The notes under the pieces: generated by a model
Seen by the model: the letters and a program-made list of their open reading frames with translations, nothing else
The model's database searches: none
Told to the model about the DNA's origin: nothing
NCBI RefSeq assembly: GCF_018873765.1
Contig: NW_025317351.1
Location: 124,001-188,000 of the forward strand
Direction of reading: 5' to 3'
Length of the DNA: 64,000 nt
DNA from: Telopea speciosissima
Lineage: Eukaryota > Streptophyta > Magnoliopsida > Proteales > Proteaceae
Position numbers and translations under genes: made by a program
In this document: piece after piece, positions 1 through 11,559 of the stretch
Layout: each line of letters starts with the position of its first letter
Position numbering within the stretch: the stretch's first letter is position 1

Positions 1-59
1 TCGATCTCACTGTCTCAATTCCTTTCCCTCTCTCACTCTGCAACTTGGAACGGTGGTGC

Positions 60-1530
60 ATATCAGGACTGCAACCAACACACTAACCCCTCTCTTCTCC
101 ATAACATGTTGAGAGTAAAGGAAGGCCATAGAGATCTTTGAATGGGGATATAGTAACAACAAAACAGTAAGCAGAACATCCCTCTAACGTTTATTTGACA
201 GAAAAACCAGAGGTGCATGCTTTGGCTTGATATCACAGACGATGGCATGGTACTTTGTTGGCGACCAAGACGCCTAACTCCAACACGTACGTAATTCTCC
301 ATTCTCCCCCTACATAATCAGTCAATAAAATTACGAAGTATAACTACTCAAAATCCTGAAAATCGGAAAGCAGAGAGAAGAAGTGATCATATTAAAGCCC
401 TCTGCTCAAATACCTCAGGAAAACAAAAGCATCCCCTGTAACCAATCTCTTAGAAGTGACAAACATACTCCATCCCATTGTAAGCAAATGCCTGCGGGGT
501 TGACCTGGTACATTCAATTTGAAAGAGGTAGGACTCCTCAGTCATTTACATGTCCGCATACCACCATGTTTAATACTATTCAAAATGGAAAGTTTAGCTT
601 TCATTTGTTTGACAATGTATCTGAAATAACTTGGACATCAATAACTACAACCAACCAAAATGTAATTTTGCCATAAAAGAGAACAGAAAAACTCAACTGC
701 AGGTACCTCTGAAGATATGCTTAAATCGCCACTCGTAACCATGAAGATCCTTTGCAATCAATTTCTGGATTGGAGTTGACTGGTTCATATCCTTCAAGAA
801 AGAAAACCACTAAAGGAAGTGAAGTACATAGAAACAACAAAATAGAATGAGAAATACCAATGGAGGAAGGCATTCGTTAGCATGTTTCCGAACAACAGAG
901 AAGCCGCCATAAGTACTTGTATCAGATGCAGTTAAAATCTTGCAGAAAGAGTGAACAGTAGGTTACGGAGGTTCAGGAGTACTTGGATCAGGATTCCTGG
1001 GCTCACTTTGCAGTACAAATTATATCAGAAAACTTTAAATTAAATTTTCTCCATTTGCAACTTCACAATTGAATGGGTTGAAATTTGAAAAGTAAGTCTT
1101 ACATCTGCTTCAGGTTGTAAGGTAATTTGCGCATAAACTCCATTTGCTTCTTGTTCAGCCTGGAAATAATAGAAATCAACAAAAGTACAAAACACCCAAA
1201 GAGAGAAAGAGGCGAATTTACAAAGAGGAATGCCATCAACTCAATGTGTATAACACGACAAAGGATCTTCAAAGGAAGATTAAACATAGGAATTTGCTGA
1301 TTAAATTCCTGGTTCGTCGCAGCTTCTAGTTGTAAACATTCAAACGGGAAAAAATAAAGGGAATAAAAATTCATGTTAGATAGGAAGAAAGATCGAGGAA
1401 TAGAAAAAAATTTTTGATTCCAGAAACGAGAAACAGAAAAAAAAGAGCTCACATTTAAAAGAAATAGAGAATCACTCACTTGTTCCCACCATTACAATCT
1501 GTTTTTCTCCCTCAAAGTGGCCTTGGGATA
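60..1530 (-). pseudogene. ARF DNA-binding-domain exon block, copy 1
   Basis: Exons of an auxin response factor (ARF1/9/11-like) that encode the segment before and within the B3 DNA-binding domain; a whole ARF binds auxin-response elements. In gene order: an exon near 1230-1330 (NQQIPMFNLP, ILCRVIHIEL), one near 1107-1160 (VYAQITLQPEAD), one near 848-1016 ([20 protein letters not shown]), one near 706-790 ([17 protein letters not shown]), one near 400-517 ([17 protein letters not shown]) and one near 190-300 (RQQSTMPSSVISSQSMHL). Most exon edges carry GT/AG sites. Lesions: TAA in place of an arginine codon before VHSF, a lost acceptor (ACAG to ACAA) near 1327, and a 4-bp insertion near 286-295 that shifts frame. 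The first exon (WHACAG region) and the whole C-terminal half are missing. This is a gene fragment, not an ARF. Confidence 0.87.
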
Positions 1531-1894
1531 ACACTGGTTCCGATGTGAGTCAGCTCCGGGAGACATCAATTCCACACCTGAATCTGGTGACTTCTCCCAT
1601 AAAGGAACTGAGGATGCGTTAGCTCAATGGATAGTGACCTTCGTTTTCTCCTAACTGTGACTTCATCGATTTCAACCAGACTTCGACATGAATTCTGGGT
1701 TGAAAATAGTAAGAAGCGACGGCTTAAAGAGATGGGTGCTTCCGATAGATAGAAGGATCATCTATACTATGTAAACCCAACAGTAGTTTATACAAGGGGG
1801 AGGGGGGGGCGTGGTCTTAGGCGAAGGAGCGGGTGGTTGCAGCAGGGTGGAAGCAGTGGCGGAAGTAGAGGAGGTGAAGGTGAAGGTGAGGCCA

Positions 1895-2012
1895 GGAGTG
1901 GGGTTGAGAGGGTAAAATTGGAAATATCTTCGGTTTGGAGTAGGACTAAGTTCACAAGGAACCTCATATGTTACTTTTGAAATTTGAGGTACCTCCCAAG
2001 TACTTTAATCAA
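1895..2012 (-). repeat. Inverted-repeat arm right of ARF block (copy 1)
   Basis: Reverse complement of the sequence at about 8524-8690. Shared blocks read in that orientation include ATTTGATTAAAGTAC, GAGGTACCTCAA and CTTAGTCCTAC. Identity is roughly three quarters by eye. The matching left arm of this copy would lie before the window. Confidence 0.75.
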
Positions 2013-2477
2013 ATAATAGTATCCATGGTAAAGCATGTTCAAGCATGTTGAAAATTATCTAATTCACATTACCAATCATAATAATAGTATCTAACACAGG
2101 AACAACAGTTTACAACTAACCGGAGTTGAGAATTATCAAATTCACATTGCCAATCATAAGACAGAAAGGAAACTCCAATGTAAAACGCTGAACCAGCAAA
2201 ATTTGAGCCTGCCAAGTAAGCTTAAGCTTGGATTTAAGCTAAATAAAGAAGCACTATCATTCCCAATCTTGCCCAATGATCCATCTCAAGATCATTATCT
2301 CTGCTACACTCAATTATGCACATGTTTTTTTCATCTCCTAACATTGAGCTCCAAAAAGCAGTTCTGGTCTTAAATCCATAAAAGTTCACCTGGAACGGAA
2401 TACAGGCGTCAAATAATAATCCCTAAGTACCTCCTCTGCACCTGCCCAGTTCAAATTCCAATTGAAAACACCATCAC

Positions 2478-2480
<3 letters not shown>

Positions 2481-2516
<36 letters not shown>
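2481..2516. repeat. (TC)n microsatellite
   Basis: A run of about 18 TC units in the part of unit A that unit B has lost. It sits at the left edge of the 3.3-kb difference between the units, so it may have helped in the deletion or expansion. Confidence 0.9.
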
Positions 2517-2518
<2 letters not shown>

Positions 2519-2774
2519 GTTGTTTATGACTGATGAACCAATACAGAAAAATGGGTATTGAGTCCAGCAATACACTTTATCTGGGGAAGTCAGTGTTTCT
2601 CCGTCCCTCCCTCTCACGTTATTTGTTTATGACTTAATCAATATTGTAAAATGGGTATTCAATCAAATTATTTCAACTTAAAATACACTTTATCTGGGAA
2701 AGTTAGTGTTTCTATCACAAAAACATGCGGTAGCTTTCAATTTAGAAGAGAAGGAACCTTCCTCAGCCACTTAC

Positions 2775-5079
2775 CTGCAGATGTTTCAACCTTGCCTCAG
2801 CTACCTCATCAGTTAGATCAATCATCCTACATCAAAGGAAAAGGAAAGTAAATATATAAAAGGAAAGAGAAATTCCTTTTTCTTTTGTAAAAGGATGTCA
2901 GAATCACTTTTATGTCTTGTTTGTAATTCAGATTCTTGGTTCATTTGGCCAAGCAAACACGAAGTCCTACAGAAAGAGATAATGTGCACATATGAAGGTT
3001 CAACCCAGTTACTTGATTCACAATATGATCGACCTGGCTTCAAGCTCTGAAATTTTCACAAGCAATAAATGCTCCCTTTCAGACGCAGCTGTTTCAACCT
3101 GTCAATTGAGAAAATATAGAACAATTTGCACTTAACTTGCCCTCAAATGAGACATACATAAAGATAACTATAACACAATTAATATCAGAAAGGAAGAATC
3201 AAACAGTTCCATCATGCTTCAAAGCTTATAGAGAGCATTGGAAAATAACCTTTCACATAGAGCTGCTATTGAGACTTGATAGAATAGGCAGACATATGGC
3301 ATACAATTCTTTTAATAAGAAAAAGAATACCGAGTAAACCAGTGATCGGCTGTTGCTTTAAAGTACTAGTGACTTTATTAAAGAAGCGAAACAGGCTGTG
3401 AACAGCAGTTTTTCTGATAGGAATAACGATGAAAACTCGGATCATAACAAAAATAATAATAAAAAACCCCATCCTTGCCTAGGGAGTCCACCGAACCATT
3501 AGTGGAAGTTGGGAAACCCAAGAATGATGCACTTGATGCAGCCGTCTACGCCTCTGGCTTCTCTAAAATGTCACACATTGTCAAGGAATCTCTTACCCAT
3601 GACCTCCACGAGAAAACCTCAGTGTTTCGACGACGACGATGATGGCTTCTCTGTCTGAAAATTTTTTGCAGTCCAGGGCTGCAGGTTTTGAGTTTTGATT
3701 GCTTGAATAAGGTGAAGTGCACCAGGTGGAGCCGAACCTTAGGAGGGGCTTGGGCCTGTCAAAAATTCAACAAAAAACCCTTGGGACTGAAACTAAAGCT
3801 CGTAACCGAATTTGTAGGAGGTTGAACAACCTGTATCAAGCAAAGGATAGAAATATTGGTGGCAGTAGATAAGCTTCAAGATAACCCCGAAATGGCAAAC
3901 CATCAAACTTTGTTGTGTTCTCATTTGCTAACATGAAAGTGACAGACAGAGTATGGCTCAAATTTGAAGCATTCACGTAACTGAACTGAAGTTGTATACC
4001 AAAATATGTTTGTTCTTCTCCCTCAAAGTTATACAACAGAGATCAAGAACATGGCATCTAAAATCATTAATGTAGCTTTACTGAATACTTAGTCTCATTG
4101 ATGCTGTGATCAGAAAAAAGCGCTGCATTCAAGCTATACAATCACAGCTTTCTTAGGCCACTATGATTTTGTAGATGCATCATTATCTGTGTAATTTCTG
4201 TCTCTTTTCCTTATTTGTTTCACTTTATTTGATAAACTCCTCTTAGAAGTCATATCCCATTCAAAAAAGATCATTGAAAGAGATAGTGAAATTCAAAATA
4301 ACTTCAGTGGCTGGTGATGGTAAATGACTCATAGTCTAGATACCAATATCTTCTCCAATAAAAAGACAATGCTTAAGCACCATAAAACAGTGCAAGTCCT
4401 GCATTCAGAGGTGCCTGGATGGGTGGACTGGAGTCGATCATATCCTTTGGCAATTTGCACGAAGTGGCTAAAATGCTTAGTTAAACTAGAAACAACGTCG
4501 AGTTAACAAGTCCTACCTTCTCTCTAAAGCACCACTCTTCAGTATCTCTTCAATTTCCTCTTTAGAAGATGGTTCTGCCACGACTGGAGGAGACTTTGAA
4601 ACCCCTTTACCCAACAAGTGGCTGCTATCATTTTGCACACAGGTGTTACCTACAAGGAACAACAAAGAGAGTAAGCCTAAACAGAAAAAGCAACCATTAC
4701 ATCCAAAAGATAAATTTGGGGAAGAAAAGTGACACAAATATTTAGAGGGAAAAAGAGAGAGACGAGAATTATTAATCATTACTTGAAAAAATTCCTTTCT
4801 CTTCAATCTCTATCTTTCTTTTTTAACTATAAGAAAGAAGGGGGATCCAGAGAATAACATAAGCATAGCAGTTGAAACAAAAACAAAATAAGGAAAATAA
4901 ATGAACCCAGTAGAACAAAGTGATGCAAGGCATTGAAATTGAACAACAATCACCAATGAAAACACCAACAGATAATAGTGAGCCTCGCTGTATTGGACTA
5001 GGAGTTTTATCAAGGTTTTACCTGATGGAGCAGCACCTTGCCCCTCTGTTGTTGTTGTATCATAAGTTTCTTCTCTTTC
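2775..5079 (-). pseudogene. Exons of an unidentified coiled-coil protein gene
   Basis: Four stretches with splice sites and coding character, in gene order: 5022-5079 (EREETYDTTTTEGQGAAPS), 4517-4649 (KSPPVVAEPSSKEEIEEILK, joining the previous exon in phase as ...APSG-NTCVQ...), 3034-3098 (VETAASEREHLLLVKISELE) and 2775-2826 (IDLTDEVAEARLKHLQ). Exon edges show TAG or CAG acceptors and GTAAGT, GTAGG or GTCGAT donors. The last two exons are heptad-like and charged, typical of a coiled coil. I do not recognise the family. The exons cover only part of a protein, no start or stop is seen, and the region lies within the mosaic of captured fragments, so a gene fragment is more likely than a gene. 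Unit B lacks this block. Confidence 0.55.
3778..3830 (-). pseudogene. RAE1-like exon fragment, copy a (truncated)
   Basis: Begins after a CAG acceptor with VVQPPTNSVTSFSFSPKG, the N-terminal part of the RAE1 beta-propeller, then breaks off into unrelated sequence. RAE1 is an mRNA-export and spindle WD40 protein of the nuclear pore. Confidence 0.65.
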
Positions 5080-5914
5080 CTAAGGGAATAAGATTATCAT
5101 TCACCCACTGTGAATTGGGAGGAGCTAAATGAATATACAACAAAAGCTAACAACAAACAAAGGTTTGTACATTTGGGAAAGAAGATGCAAAAATCCACGG
5201 CAAATTCAAGAGAATTTCTGGAATGGCATAAATTTAGGTTCAAGGAACTACTAGGAAAAAAATAGTACCGAAAAGAGAGGGACCTATTAGGAAAAAAAAT
5301 AATTCTCCCACCGGACTCAATAAAATGTAGAAATATAGACCAAGACCACATAAATAAGATACCAACCAGGTATGACAAGTACCATAAGTAGAGGAAAATA
5401 AGTACTTGCTATCAGCAAGATAAGATCAAACTAGGACCCTTTCTTTTTTGTTGGTAAAAATCCAAAAATGGGTTCTGAATTAAAGCCATACAAACACAAG
5501 AACAGCATCAAACTCAGATATATAGTTCTTCGAAGGACAATTTATCATAGTTATGTCCGGGATGATAAGAGAAAATTTAAGCAGGGGTCATGAGGTGCCA
5601 ATGGTCGAGAAGGAAATAAAAACAATACCAAAAAATTAAAAACAAAAAGAAAATAGTGATGAGTTTGAGTTACAGTAAAGCAGTTTTGAATGAAATGAAA
5701 ATGGCGGTAGCTAGAGATGCAAGTCCGAGTGAAGTAGAGAACCTCAACGAGAAAACCTCAGTGTTTCGTCGCCAATGATGGCTTCTCCGTCTGAAATTTT
5801 TTTGCAGTGCAAGGCTGCAGGTTTGAGCTTTGACTGCTTGAATAAGATGAAGTGTACCAGGTGGAGCCGGACCTTTAGGGTTGGGCTTGGGCCTGTTGAA
5901 AATTTAAAAAAAAC

Positions 5915-5953
5915 CCTCGGGACTGAAACCGAATTTGTAGGAGGTTGAACAAC
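5915..5953 (-). pseudogene. RAE1-like exon fragment, copy b (truncated)
   Basis: Begins after the acceptor with VVQPPTNSVS. An 11-bp internal deletion then shifts the frame, and the copy ends at the same point as copy a. It lies 5' (higher coordinate) of the coiled-coil exons. Confidence 0.6.
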
Positions 5954-6309
5954 CTGTATCAAGCAAAACATCAGAAAACAATCTAAACCAGTAAGCAAAG
6001 CATAAAAATACTAGTGGCAGTAGATTACGATCTTCACTTCAAAATAGCCCAAATTAGAATGAGCATTGTGAGGGAATGACTAAAAACTAAACAAGAGAAA
6101 ATAGGAAGGAGGGAGACATTCAATTGTGGCGGTGATAAAAAAAACATGATTGTCCTACCCACCGAGGGGGGGGAACAAAACTACAAACCCAATTGGAAGT
6201 GGTGCCAACACCTGTAAATCCCAAGCAAAAGTTCACAATTAGAACGTTTTCCATGTGGGTTAACAAGAGAATTGAGAATGATTTCTATATCACTTCTCAT
6301 AATACTCTG

Positions 6310-7078
6310 TTATCCAAGTAAAACAGGTGAACTTACCGGGACAAGGGAGTCTCTGGCACTTCTTTTGGGATCAGTAGCAGAGAAAACAGTGTAGATAACG
6401 ACGAGGATACCAACAATTTCAGCTGCCAAACCCACACCTTTGCTGTAGCCATCGGCGATCTCGTTCACCCCACCACCATAATGCACATAATAAGACTTTT
6501 GGAAGGCCTTTACTAGCCCTACTTCACACATTTCACCCAAGCATTGTGCCACCATGTACATCGCAGCACAGATTAGTGACACTTTACGGGCTATGAAAAG
6601 CCCAAACGTCACTGCTGGGTTAATATGCTGTCCTGTACACACACACACAATTGTTTATAATCAAATTGTAAACAACAGAAAACAGAAAAAGAGGCAAAAA
6701 AATGGATTACCCACCAGAGATACCGGCGGCGCAGTAAACAAGAATGAAGATCATGAACAAAACTGGAGGCGAATTGTTCTTAGCGGCGGCAATGGTAGTA
6801 TAGGCGCTTCCCATGTGGGGAGGGGCATTTACGTAATAAAGAGGCATTGGGAGAACAAAAGGCTCCGCAGAGGTGGATTGTTCTTGGCGGCACTGGAGTT
6901 GGCTTCTGCAACTGTAAAGCATAGACGAGTTCAACGACGACAGAGAAAATGGATTCTGACGAATATGGAACCGATCCTTAATATGCTTGCTTCTGGAGCT
7001 CAATGAAGATAAAGGAGAGAAAAGAGGAAGAAGGAAATGCGAACAGATTAGATTACGATCTTCACTTAAAAATAGCAC
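6310..7078 (-). CDS. Chimeric MetRS-PIP aquaporin gene fragment, unit A (possibly spliceable)
   Basis: A fusion of two unrelated genes. The first exon (7078 to 6715) encodes a serine-rich leader and then [20 protein letters not shown], the start of the catalytic domain of organellar-type methionyl-tRNA synthetase, with PHMGS at the HIGH-motif position. After AKNN it switches to [15 protein letters not shown], the end of PIP aquaporin exon 1. Splicing from the GTGGGT donor after 6715 to the ACAG acceptor before 6632 keeps frame and gives [14 protein letters not shown], including the first NPA box. The second exon runs on through PIP residues to [15 protein letters not shown], passes the old PIP donor at 6337 and stops at 6310. 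The total is 228 residues. It lacks the second NPA half, so it cannot be a water channel, and it lacks most of MetRS. Expression is unknown. Confidence 0.6.
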
Positions 7079-7150
7079 AAATTAGAATAGAAAAAAAAAT
7101 AAGGAAGATAAAAAAGAGAAGAAATTCAATTGAGGCGGCGATCAAAAAAC

Positions 7151-7237
7151 CCAGTTGCCCCAAGAAGTAGCAACGAGGTAATTTCCCTTGGGACTGAAAC
7201 TAAGGCTCGTAACCAAATTTGTAGGAGGTTGAACAAC
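7151..7237 (-). pseudogene. RAE1-like exon, copy c
   Basis: A full 29-codon exon between a GCAG acceptor and a GT donor. It reads VVQPPTNLVTSLSFSPKGNY followed by LVATSWGNW. The RAE1 family has SLSFSP and LVATSWDNQVRCWE here, so the tryptophan is kept but D and Q are changed. There is no further RAE1 exon downstream, so it cannot form the seven-bladed propeller. Confidence 0.75.
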
Positions 7238-7773
7238 CTGCATCAAGTAAAACATCAGAAAACAACCTAAACGAGTAAGCAAAGCAACAAAAATTTATCC
7301 CATATGGGTTCTCTAGAGAGAGAGAGAGCGAGAGAGGTGCACCTTGGCGAAGAAGGATCAAGTTATCCAGTGCTTTTGGATGGTGAATGTTTTACTTATT
7401 GGTGCACTTCTTCAACCAACCAAAAATTTCCCCTCACCTATTCAAAGAATTTGGACAGTGGCCTCTGCTGGTAGCGTAACTCAACATGGAAAACACAAAG
7501 ATGAGGTCTCTGTGAGGAGAGGGAGAGGGGGTGAGAGCATTTCTAACTTTGGAAGGAATGAAATGGGCATGTGTATGACTAACGGGAGTGACTGCCTCAA
7601 CTCCTGAATTCCTAAGAAATAGTAAAGTTTCACACATAAAAGGAAATGCGAAAAGAACAAATTATGATCTTCACTTCAAATTAGCACATATTAGAATGAG
7701 CACTGCGAGGGAATGACTAAAAATAAAGAAGAGAAAAGCGGAAGAAATTCAGTTGTGGTGGCAATCAAAAAAC

Positions 7774-7860
7774 CTCCTTGTCCAAAGAAGTAGCGACGAG
7801 GTAGTTTCCGTTGGGACTGAAACTAAAGCTCGTAACCGAATTTGTAGGAGGTTTAACAGC
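7774..7860 (-). pseudogene. RAE1-like exon, copy d
   Basis: Same 29-codon exon as copy c, with acceptor ATACAG and donor GTTTTT. It reads AVKPPTNSVTSFSFSPNGNY then LVATSLDKE. The blade tryptophan has become leucine (TGG to TTG). It lies about 540 bp from copy c in the same orientation. Confidence 0.75.
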
Positions 7861-8523
7861 CTGTATCAAGCAAAACATTAGAAAACAACCAAAACGAGTA
7901 AGCAAAGCATCGAAATACTGGTGGCAGTAGATATGCTTCAAGATCAATATTCAAGAAAGCGAAAAAGTTAGACAAAAATGGAGCGAACCTCTGCAAATGC
8001 AATACTAGACATTGTTGTTCAAATGAAAACCTCAGATTATACTTCTCAAATATAAAATGAAGCGATAATTGTTGAGCAGCATGCTTTTGAAACTACCGTA
8101 TCAGTACGGAAAAAAGGGGTCAAATAGTCAAAAAAAAAACCTTTTTTTTTACTGTTTTACCTGCTTCTCAACAGCAGTGCACAAATACTGGAGGACCTTA
8201 TTTTTATTGTTGAGAAGCATGATTATGAAACTACCATGTTTGCCTCTGCTGCTCTCCACAGGTGCTGCTAATGAACAATAGCCACAAGTCAATAGAAAGA
8301 AATGTTTCTGTAAGAAAAAGTTTGACAGGAATGTACTATGTTCCCTGAGTATATGAAACTTTCTCTCTTTTTTTACAATTCTGATTTTTCCTTTTTTAAG
8401 CTGTCACTTTCCCCCCACTGTGCTCCTTTCTTCTTCCCGGCCATATGCAACATTTAGCTGCTGTTGCAACTGGAAGTGGTGTATACAAATCATCCATAAA
8501 AGTAAGGGTAAATTACATGTAAG

Positions 8524-8690
8524 GTGCCCAATATTTGATTAAAGTACCTATGAGGTACCTCAAGTTTTAAAAGGGATGTTTGGGGTTCTTTGTGAGCTTA
8601 GTCCTACACTCCTACCCAAATTGAATATTTTCCCAAATTTGCCCTTTTAACATTTCACCCACTCCCATCTCTACCCTCTACGCCCCCACC
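8524..8690 (+). repeat. Inverted-repeat arm left of ARF block (copy 2)
   Basis: Left arm of an inverted pair that brackets the ARF block of unit B; the partner is at about 16296-16412. It starts just inside GGGTAAATTACATG (8507-8520), a kind of end seen in some Mutator-like and other DNA elements. Together the arms enclose about 2.15 kb once the copia insertion is discounted. Confidence 0.75.
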
Positions 8691-9346
8691 CCTCTGTTAC
8701 GAATCGATCTCACTGTCTCTCTTCCTTTCCCTCTCTCACTCTGCAACATGGAACGGTGGTGGATATCAGGACTGCAACCAACACACTAACCCCTCTCTTC
8801 TCCATGACATGTTGAGAGTAAAGGAAGGCCATAGAGATCTTCGAATGGGAATATAGTAACAACAAAACAGTAAGCAGAAATCCCTCTAACGTTTATTTCA
8901 CAGAAAAACCAGAGGTGCATGCTTTGGATTGATATCACAGACGATGGCATGGTACTTTGTTGACGACCAAGATGCCGAACTCCAACATGTACTTAATTCT
9001 GCATTCTCCCCCTACATAATCAGTAAGTAAACATACGAAGCAAAATCGGAAAGCGGAGAGAAGATGTGATCATATTAAAGCCCTCTGCTCAAATACCTCC
9101 GGAAAAAAAAAGCATCCCCTGCAACCAATCTCCTAGAAGTGACAAACGTACTCGATCCCGTTGTAAGCAAATGCCTACGGGGTTGACCTGGTACATTCAA
9201 TTTGAAAGAGGTAGGACTCCTTAGCCATTTACATGTCCGCATACCACCATTTTTATACTATTTGGACTGGAAAGTTTAGCTTTGATTTGTTCGACAATGT
9301 ATCTGAAATAACTTGGACATCAATAACTACAACCAACCAAAATGTA

Positions 9347-9351
9347 ATTTT
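9347..9351. repeat. 5-bp target-site duplication, left
   Basis: ATTTT, matched at 15088-15092. The uninterrupted sister units read gtaattttgccataaaa at this place. Confidence 0.9.
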
Positions 9352-9636
9352 AGTTGGTTTCTAGGTTGGGAATATAGGTAAGTGAAGGAGAAGAAGATGA
9401 AGAAGAAGAAGAGAACAAGAGAATGGAGGAATAATATTTCGGTTGTAACTTGTGTGTGTGAGAGATATCTCTCCACAGCTATATTGATTCATTAGTAGAA
9501 GTAAAGGAATTACATACACCTCCCTAAGGAGGTAAACGGTAAAAAGGGAAAAAGATAGAAATTACAAAAGCAGGCAACTAGTTAACAGGCTAGTTCCCAA
9601 ACTACCCTTAGAACATAACTACTAGTAACTCTAACA
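9352..9636 (-). repeat. Copia 3' LTR
   Basis: In element sense it begins TGTTAGAG and ends CCAACT; the end is CT rather than the usual CA in both LTRs. It differs from the other LTR at about half a dozen positions by eye. A TA-rich region is present, but I assign no promoter. Confidence 0.93.
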
Positions 9637-9690
9637 CTCCCCTCAAGCTGGAGAATATATATCATGCATTCCCGACTTGCTTAAAGTGTA

Positions 9691-10189
9691 CTAAACGAGG
9701 AAAACCAAGAGCTTTAGTGAAGATGTCTCCGCCTGATCACCGATCTGCACAAACGGAGTACAAATGTGGCGAATCAATCTTCTCCTTGATGAAGTGCCTA
9801 TCAACCTCAATGTGCTTGGTTCGGTCATGTTGAACCGGATTATGGGCAATACGATGGCAGCCTTGTTGTCACAAGAGAGTCTCATAGGGCCTTGATAGCA
9901 AATCCCAGTTCCGAACAAGCCTTTTCAACCATATGAGTTCACAAACACCATGAGCCATGGCTCGAAATTCTGCTTCTACACTAGATCTGGCTACAACATG
10001 CCGTTTTTGCTTCTCAAGTAACCAAATTACCTCCCACAAAGGTACAATAGCAGGTAGATCTTCTATCGTAATGGAGCCAGCCCAATCAGCATCAGTGAAG
10101 CCTTCCACTCTCGAGTGATTGTGTTTGGCATATAATAGTCCTTTCCCTGGAGAAGACTTCAAATACCTAATAATGCGGTACCACAACAT
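9691..10189 (-). pseudogene. Copia RNase H remnant
   Basis: The frame 10189 to 9869 reads RIIRYLKSSPGKGLLY, GFTDADWAGS and ARSSVEAEFRAMA, the copia RNase H signature. The end (DNKAAI) is in a different frame at 9691-9918. The coding end lies close to the polypurine tract, as expected. Confidence 0.88.
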
Positions 10190-10539
10190 CTAAGTGGCCA
10201 CTCTTGGGAGCATGCATGAATTGGCTCACCACTCCCACTGCATAGGAGATATCGAAGCAGTCATAGCAAGATAGATAAGCTTCCCACTAGCCGTTGGTAC
10301 TTTCCCGCATCAACCAAAGGAGAACCACAATCTTCTCCCGGTTTATGATTCCGCTCAATGGGAGAATTTGCTGGTTTACAACCGACATCCCTGTCTCTGT
10401 CAACAAATCAAGGACAAACTTCCGTTGACATATGTTGATTCCTTTCTTGGTTCTTGATACTTCAATCCCTAAGAAGTACCGCAGGGACCCGGATCTTTGA
10501 TTTCAAACTTTTGTGCCGGGTAGTCTTTCGATTTACTTA

Positions 10540-11202
10540 TTTCGATTATATCATCCCTGTGACCACAATATCGTCAACATAAACAATGAGGGTTGTGATA
10601 GTTCCATTGCCCGCTTGGTAAAGAGAGTGTGATCAGCTTGACTGGGAATACCCATTTCTCGAATAGCTGTCGAAGCGCTCAAACCATGCCTTGGGAGATT
10701 GTTTGAGACCATATAGTGCTTTCTTGAGAAGGCACACTTTCCCGTGAAGGCATTTTGAAGCCGGAGGGGTTTGCATGTACACCTCTTCTTCCAAGTCACC
10801 GTGAAGGAAAGCATTCTTCACATCTAAGCGGTATAAAGGCCAATCATTATTGGCGCCCAAGGATAAGAGGACTCTTATAGAATTGTGCTTGCCCACAGGA
10901 GCAAACGTCTCGATAGTCGATCCATAGACTTGATCGTATCCCTAGCAACCAACCTTGCTTTGTATCTTCGACAACGCCATCGATTTATATTTGATTGTAT
11001 AGACCCATCTGCAGCCAATCGGGACACGTCCCTTAGGAAGGTCCACCAATTGCCAAGTATCATTCTTCTCAAGGGCCATCATTTCCTCGAGACATAGCTT
11101 GTCTCCACTTTGGGTCGGACATAGCATCGATGACATTCCCGGGAATAGAAGTTGTAGAAAGAGCAGTAATAAAGGCCATACTTGTGGGAGAAAGAGCATC
11201 AT
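10540..11202 (-). pseudogene. Copia reverse transcriptase remnant
   Basis: RT motifs are spread over several frames: EEMMALEKNDTWQLVDLPKG near 11040-11110, RLDVKNAFLHGDLEEEVYMQ near 10770-10830, KALYGLKQSPKAWFERF near 10670-10720, and the catalytic YVDD box (LIVYVDDIVV) at about 10560-10589. The aspartates of the active site are present, but the reading frame breaks at least three times. Confidence 0.9.
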
Positions 11203-11559
11203 AGGAAATAAAGCTGGGCTATAGGATTAGTACAAGCTCTTTTCCCTTTCTAACAAAGAATAGGAAGGTCTAAATCACAAGGAGGAGAAGGGATGTCACC
11301 GGCGAGAGTGATGAAGCTCAAAATGTGGATCGGATCCAAAGAGGACTCTTGGTAGGTTTGCTTTCTTTGATTATGTACGCCTTCACCCTTTCTGTATGTA
11401 ATGTGGTAATCCTTCTCCTTACTAGGACCACTTTCAACCACCAATTCTGTGTTCACATCGATTGAGATTGATCACTAGTATTAACCACATCCACAGTCTG
11501 TGTGTACGATGTCAAACATAAAAGGAGAGATAGGAAGAGGAGAATGAAGAAAATCAGCG

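Larger units (their letters stand above)
1..8703. repeat. Tandem composite repeat, unit A
   Basis: First of three large direct repeats; the left edge is cut by the window. The start near position 1 (cgatctcactgtctc) recurs at 8704 and 19704, and long stretches downstream align with few mismatches. From low to high coordinate the unit holds an ARF exon block (about 60-1530), an inverted-repeat arm (about 1895-2012), a (TC)n tract, exons of an unidentified coiled-coil gene, RAE1-like exon copies, a MetRS-PIP chimera, more RAE1 exons, and the opposite inverted-repeat arm (about 8524-8690). About 3.3 kb (roughly 2475-5785) has no counterpart in unit B. The phase chosen for the unit is arbitrary. 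Confidence 0.85.

Noticed and set aside
6310-6648. Functional aquaporin
   Set aside because: Only the first NPA half and three or so membrane segments are present; the exons for the second half are absent in the array.
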